Assembly: GCA_015486775.1 (NCBI GenBank)
Contig: WFRA01000337.1
Location: 1-8,011, forward strand
Source: Kiritimatiellales bacterium
Lineage (GTDB): Bacteria; Verrucomicrobiota; Kiritimatiellia; Kiritimatiellales; Pontiellaceae
DNA length: 8,011 nt
Reading direction: 5' to 3'
Shown: positions 5,896-8,011 of the stretch, piece by piece
Position numbering within the stretch: position 1 is the stretch's first letter
Layout: each line of letters begins with the position of its first letter
Position numbers and translations under genes: made by a program
The notes under the pieces: generated by a model
What the model was told of the DNA's origin: nothing
Databases searched by the model: none
What the model saw: the letters and a program-made list of their open reading frames with translations, nothing else

Positions 5896-7278
5896 ATGAA
5901 CAACTACATTAATCTAGCCTATCTGGTTTCCGCCGTTCTCTTTATCTTTGGCCTGAAAGGCCTGGGGTCGCCCCGGAGCGCGCCCCGGGGCAACCTGCTG
6001 GGTGCCGTGGGAATGCTCATTGCGGTGATAGCCACCCTGCTGGACAAAGGGGTGGTGAGCTACACGTGGATCATCGCCGGCATCGTGGTGGGTTCCTCGA
6101 TCGGCGCCGTCATGGCGAAGCGGGTGCAAATGACCCAGATGCCGGAGATGGTGGCCATCTTCAACGGATTTGGCGGAGCGGCCTCGCTCGTGGTGGCGCT
6201 ATCGACCCATATAATTTGGAAAGGAGGAAGCACCTCCTGGGCGATCGCGCTGGTACTCAGCGCACTCATCGGCGCAGTAACTTTGACCGGAAGCGTGGTG
6301 GCCTGGGCCAAGCTCCAAGGCTATGCCGACAAGGCGATGCAGATGCCGAACCAAAAACTTTGGCGGGCTGGCCTAGTGCTGGCCATCGTGGTGCTTGCGG
6401 CACTGTTCGTCCACAATCCCTCCAGCGGCGGGTTCTATCTCTTCGCCCTCTCCGTCGTCGCGCTCGGGCTGGGCATTCTGCTCGTGATTGCCATCGGCGG
6501 CGCCGACATGCCCGTCGTGATTGCGCTGCTCAACTCCTACTCTGGTTTAGCGGCGGCCGCCACCGGATTTGTGCTCAACAACTATGGCCTGATTATCAGC
6601 GGCGCGCTCGTTGGCGCATCCGGAATCATACTCAGCCAGATCATGTGCAAGGCCATGAACCGCTCGCTCGGTTCTGTTCTCTTTGGCGGTGCCATGGTAA
6701 GCGACGAGCAGATGGCCTCGATTCCCGGCAAGGAATTCTACGAGGGCAAGGTCAAGAGTTGCGGCGCCGAAGAGGTGGCCATGCTGTTGGAGAATGCCCA
6801 GAAAGTTATCTTTGCCCCCGGCTATGGCTTGGCCGTCGCCCAGGCACAGCACGTCACCAAAGAACTTTCCAACGTGCTTGAAAAGCGGGGGATCGATGTC
6901 AAGTTTGCCATCCATCCCGTCGCCGGGCGCATGCCCGGCCACATGAACGTGCTGCTCGCCGAGGCCGAGGTACCCTACGACAAGCTCGTCGAGATGGACC
7001 ACATCAACCCCGAGTTTTCGCAGACCGACGTCACCATCGTGCTTGGCGCGAACGACGTCACCAACCCCGCCGCACGCGACGACAAAACCAGTCCAATCTT
7101 TGGAATGCCGATTCTTGAAGTCGACAAATCCCGCACCGTGGTGGTCATCAAGCGTAGCCTCAGCCCCGGCTTTGCCGGCATCCCGAACCAGCTCTTCATC
7201 AACGACAATACCCTCATGCTTTTCGGCGATGCCAAGGAAGTGCTGCAGGATCTCACCCGCGCCATTAGCGAGCTATAG
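5896..7278 (+). CDS. pntB: NAD(P) transhydrogenase subunit beta
   Basis: A 460-residue protein joining a membrane domain of about eight or nine helices (residues 1-260) to the NADP(H)-binding domain III. Domain III shows GYGLAVAQAQ (309-318), GRMPGHMNV (344-352), GANDVTNPAA (384-393), and KRSLSPGFAGIPN (419-431), the conserved NADP-binding and lid segments of PntB. Together with PntAA and PntAB it forms the inner-membrane complex, which usually uses the proton gradient to drive NADPH formation from NADH. Length is normal for the family. The ATG at 5896 has AAAGGA 6 bases upstream. It is the last gene of the operon, displaced from pntAB by an unusual 277-base spacer. Confidence 0.96.
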   Translation: MNNYINLAYLVSAVLFIFGLKGLGSPRSAPRGNLLGAVGMLIAVIATLLDKGVVSYTWIIAGIVVGSSIGAVMAKRVQMTQMPEMVAIFNGFGGAASLVVALSTHIIWKGGSTSWAIALVLSALIGAVTLTGSVVAWAKLQGYADKAMQMPNQKLWRAGLVLAIVVLAALFVHNPSSGGFYLFALSVVALGLGILLVIAIGGADMPVVIALLNSYSGLAAAATGFVLNNYGLIISGALVGASGIILSQIMCKAMNRSLGSVLFGGAMVSDEQMASIPGKEFYEGKVKSCGAEEVAMLLENAQKVIFAPGYGLAVAQAQHVTKELSNVLEKRGIDVKFAIHPVAGRMPGHMNVLLAEAEVPYDKLVEMDHINPEFSQTDVTIVLGANDVTNPAARDDKTSPIFGMPILEVDKSRTVVVIKRSLSPGFAGIPNQLFINDNTLMLFGDAKEVLQDLTRAISEL

Positions 7279-7322
7279 TTTTTCTGGCAAACCCCGGGAT
7301 TGATTTCGCATGGTTAGTGGGG

Positions 7323-7351
7323 TTGACATTGTGCAGGAAACCGCCTAAAAG
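7323..7351 (+). promoter_or_regulatory. Candidate coaE promoter
   Basis: A perfect -35 TTGACA (7323-7328) is followed after 17 bases by TAAAAG (7346-7351), four of six -10 bases. A second TTGACA at 7390-7395 with TCCAAT 18 bases on is an alternative closer to the gene. Either would make coaE independent of the pnt operon. Confidence 0.4.
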
Positions 7352-7373
7352 GTTCACATATTTCAAGGCGGTT
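7339..7373 (+). terminator. Possible terminator hairpin after pntB
   Basis: AACCGCCT (7339-7346) and AGGCGGTT (7366-7373) form a perfect 8-bp stem with a 19-base loop, 60 bases after the pntB stop. The following sequence is GTCCCGCTTTTCCCTTTT, with T runs only after 7 bases, so it is not a standard terminator. It overlaps the candidate coaE promoter. Confidence 0.35.
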
Positions 7374-7434
7374 GTCCCGCTTTTCCCTTTTGACACCCAT
7401 CCAACCTTGGCTTTCCAATCCTGTACTGTTCGCA

Positions 7435-8011
7435 ATGGGGCGCATGCGCAAATCTCTTGTAGTCGGCATTACCGGAGGCATTGCCTGCGGCAAGTCGGAG
7501 GCGGGGCGGGTACTCGAAAGGATGGGGTTCTCCGTGTGCGACGCGGATCGCGTGGCCCATCGCCTGATGGAAAAAGGGGAACCGGTTCATCAGCGGGTGG
7601 TGGATCATTTTGGAACGCGGATCCTGTCGGACGATGGCCGGATCGCGCGTCCGGTCCTTGGAAATATCGTGTTTGGAAATCCGGAGGAACGGAAAGTTCT
7701 CGATGGATTGGTGCATCCGGCGGTGGAGCAAGAACTCCGGGACTGGATCGCCGAGAGGCGGGCACAGCGGCAGGATGCCGCCGTCCTGCTTCCGCTCCTC
7801 TTCGAGAGCGGGATGGAGGCGCTGGACTGGGATGCCGTCGTGTGCGTTTCCAGCAATGCGGAACTGGTTTTCCAACGGTTGGAAAAACGGGGGCTCGATC
7901 GCCGCGAGGCGCAATTGCGCGTAGCCTCGCAAATGCCGCTGGAGGAAAAGGAGCGGCGGGCAAACCAAGTGGTTCCAAACACTGGAACGCTCAACGAGCT
8001 CGAACAATCTA
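7435..8011 (+). CDS. coaE: Dephospho-CoA kinase, partial (cut at right edge)
   Basis: The 192 visible codons encode most of dephospho-CoA kinase, the last enzyme of coenzyme A synthesis, which phosphorylates the 3' hydroxyl of dephospho-CoA with ATP in the cytoplasm. GITGGIACGKS (11-21) is the P-loop; CDAD (35-38) is the conserved acidic motif after strand 2; VHPAV (93-97) and LPLLFE (119-124) are family blocks; LRVASQMPLEEKERRA (161-176) and VVPNTGTLNEL (179-189) are the typical C-terminal blocks. The family is about 200 residues, so only the extreme C terminus is missing. The start is ATG 7435 or ATG 7444; neither has a clear Shine-Dalgarno, and 7444 would leave a shorter lead into the first strand. 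The coding sequence contains two perfect copies of TTCCA-N5-TGGAA. Confidence 0.93.
   Translation, partial: MGRMRKSLVVGITGGIACGKSEAGRVLERMGFSVCDADRVAHRLMEKGEPVHQRVVDHFGTRILSDDGRIARPVLGNIVFGNPEERKVLDGLVHPAVEQELRDWIAERRAQRQDAAVLLPLLFESGMEALDWDAVVCVSSNAELVFQRLEKRGLDRREAQLRVASQMPLEEKERRANQVVPNTGTLNELEQS
7870..7884. repeat. Palindrome TTCCA-N5-TGGAA, copy 3 (inside coaE)
   Basis: TTCCAACGGTTGGAA within coaE codons for FQRLE; the symmetry extends outward to TTTTCCAA...TTGGAAAA (7868-7886). Confidence 0.6.
7973..7987. repeat. Palindrome TTCCA-N5-TGGAA, copy 4 (inside coaE)
   Basis: TTCCAAACACTGGAA within the coaE C-terminal region, 103 bases after copy 3. Confidence 0.6.

Noticed and set aside
7363..8007. 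A 214-codon open frame on the minus strand
   Set aside because: It lies opposite coaE, which has the P-loop and all family blocks; the shadow has no ribosome-binding site I can support.

Overview
The window is bacterial and its layout suggests an anaerobe or facultative anaerobe with a multihaem cytochrome c respiratory module and an energy-linked transhydrogenase. No gene fixes the phylum. My tentative leaning towards a PVC-type lineage such as Kiritimatiellota rests on protein style and intergenic repeats, not on a search. The 16S fragment carries the common bacterial form of the EUB338 probe site rather than the variant usual in Verrucomicrobia and Planctomycetes.

Left part, minus strand: bases 1 to about 380 are the 5' end of a 16S rRNA gene running off the left edge. 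Behind it lies a leader of about 730 bases with a boxA antitermination site, a processing-type hairpin and three promoters of identical architecture (TTGC-type -35, 16-base spacer, TACTAT -10, GC-rich discriminator). A 14-bp hairpin terminator at 1296-1326 separates this rRNA operon from a two-gene operon on the same strand. That operon encodes a membrane-anchored tetrahaem NapC/NrfH-type cytochrome (2644-3189) followed, 4 bases later, by an octahaem hydroxylamine oxidoreductase family protein (1350-2639). The pair resembles the haoCA arrangement of Campylobacterota, in which quinol electrons pass through the tetrahaem protein to a periplasmic HAO working reductively on nitrite or hydroxylamine.

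Middle: about 1 kb (3190-4200) has no convincing gene. It holds degenerate repeats, hairpins and a candidate promoter for the genes to the right.

Right part, plus strand: a three-gene proton-translocating NAD(P) transhydrogenase operon (pntAA 4201-5343, pntAB 5346-5618, pntB 5896-7278) couples NADH/NADPH exchange to the proton gradient. The pntAB-pntB junction holds a 277-base insert-like spacer with a 10-unit heptamer array and a shorter inverted copy. After a short intergenic region with hairpin and promoter candidates comes the dephospho-CoA kinase gene coaE (from 7435), cut by the right edge.

Most unusual signals: a dispersed palindrome TTCCA-N5-TGGAA, perfect at four places and one base off at five more; the heptamer array inside the pnt operon; and the triplicated rRNA promoter.
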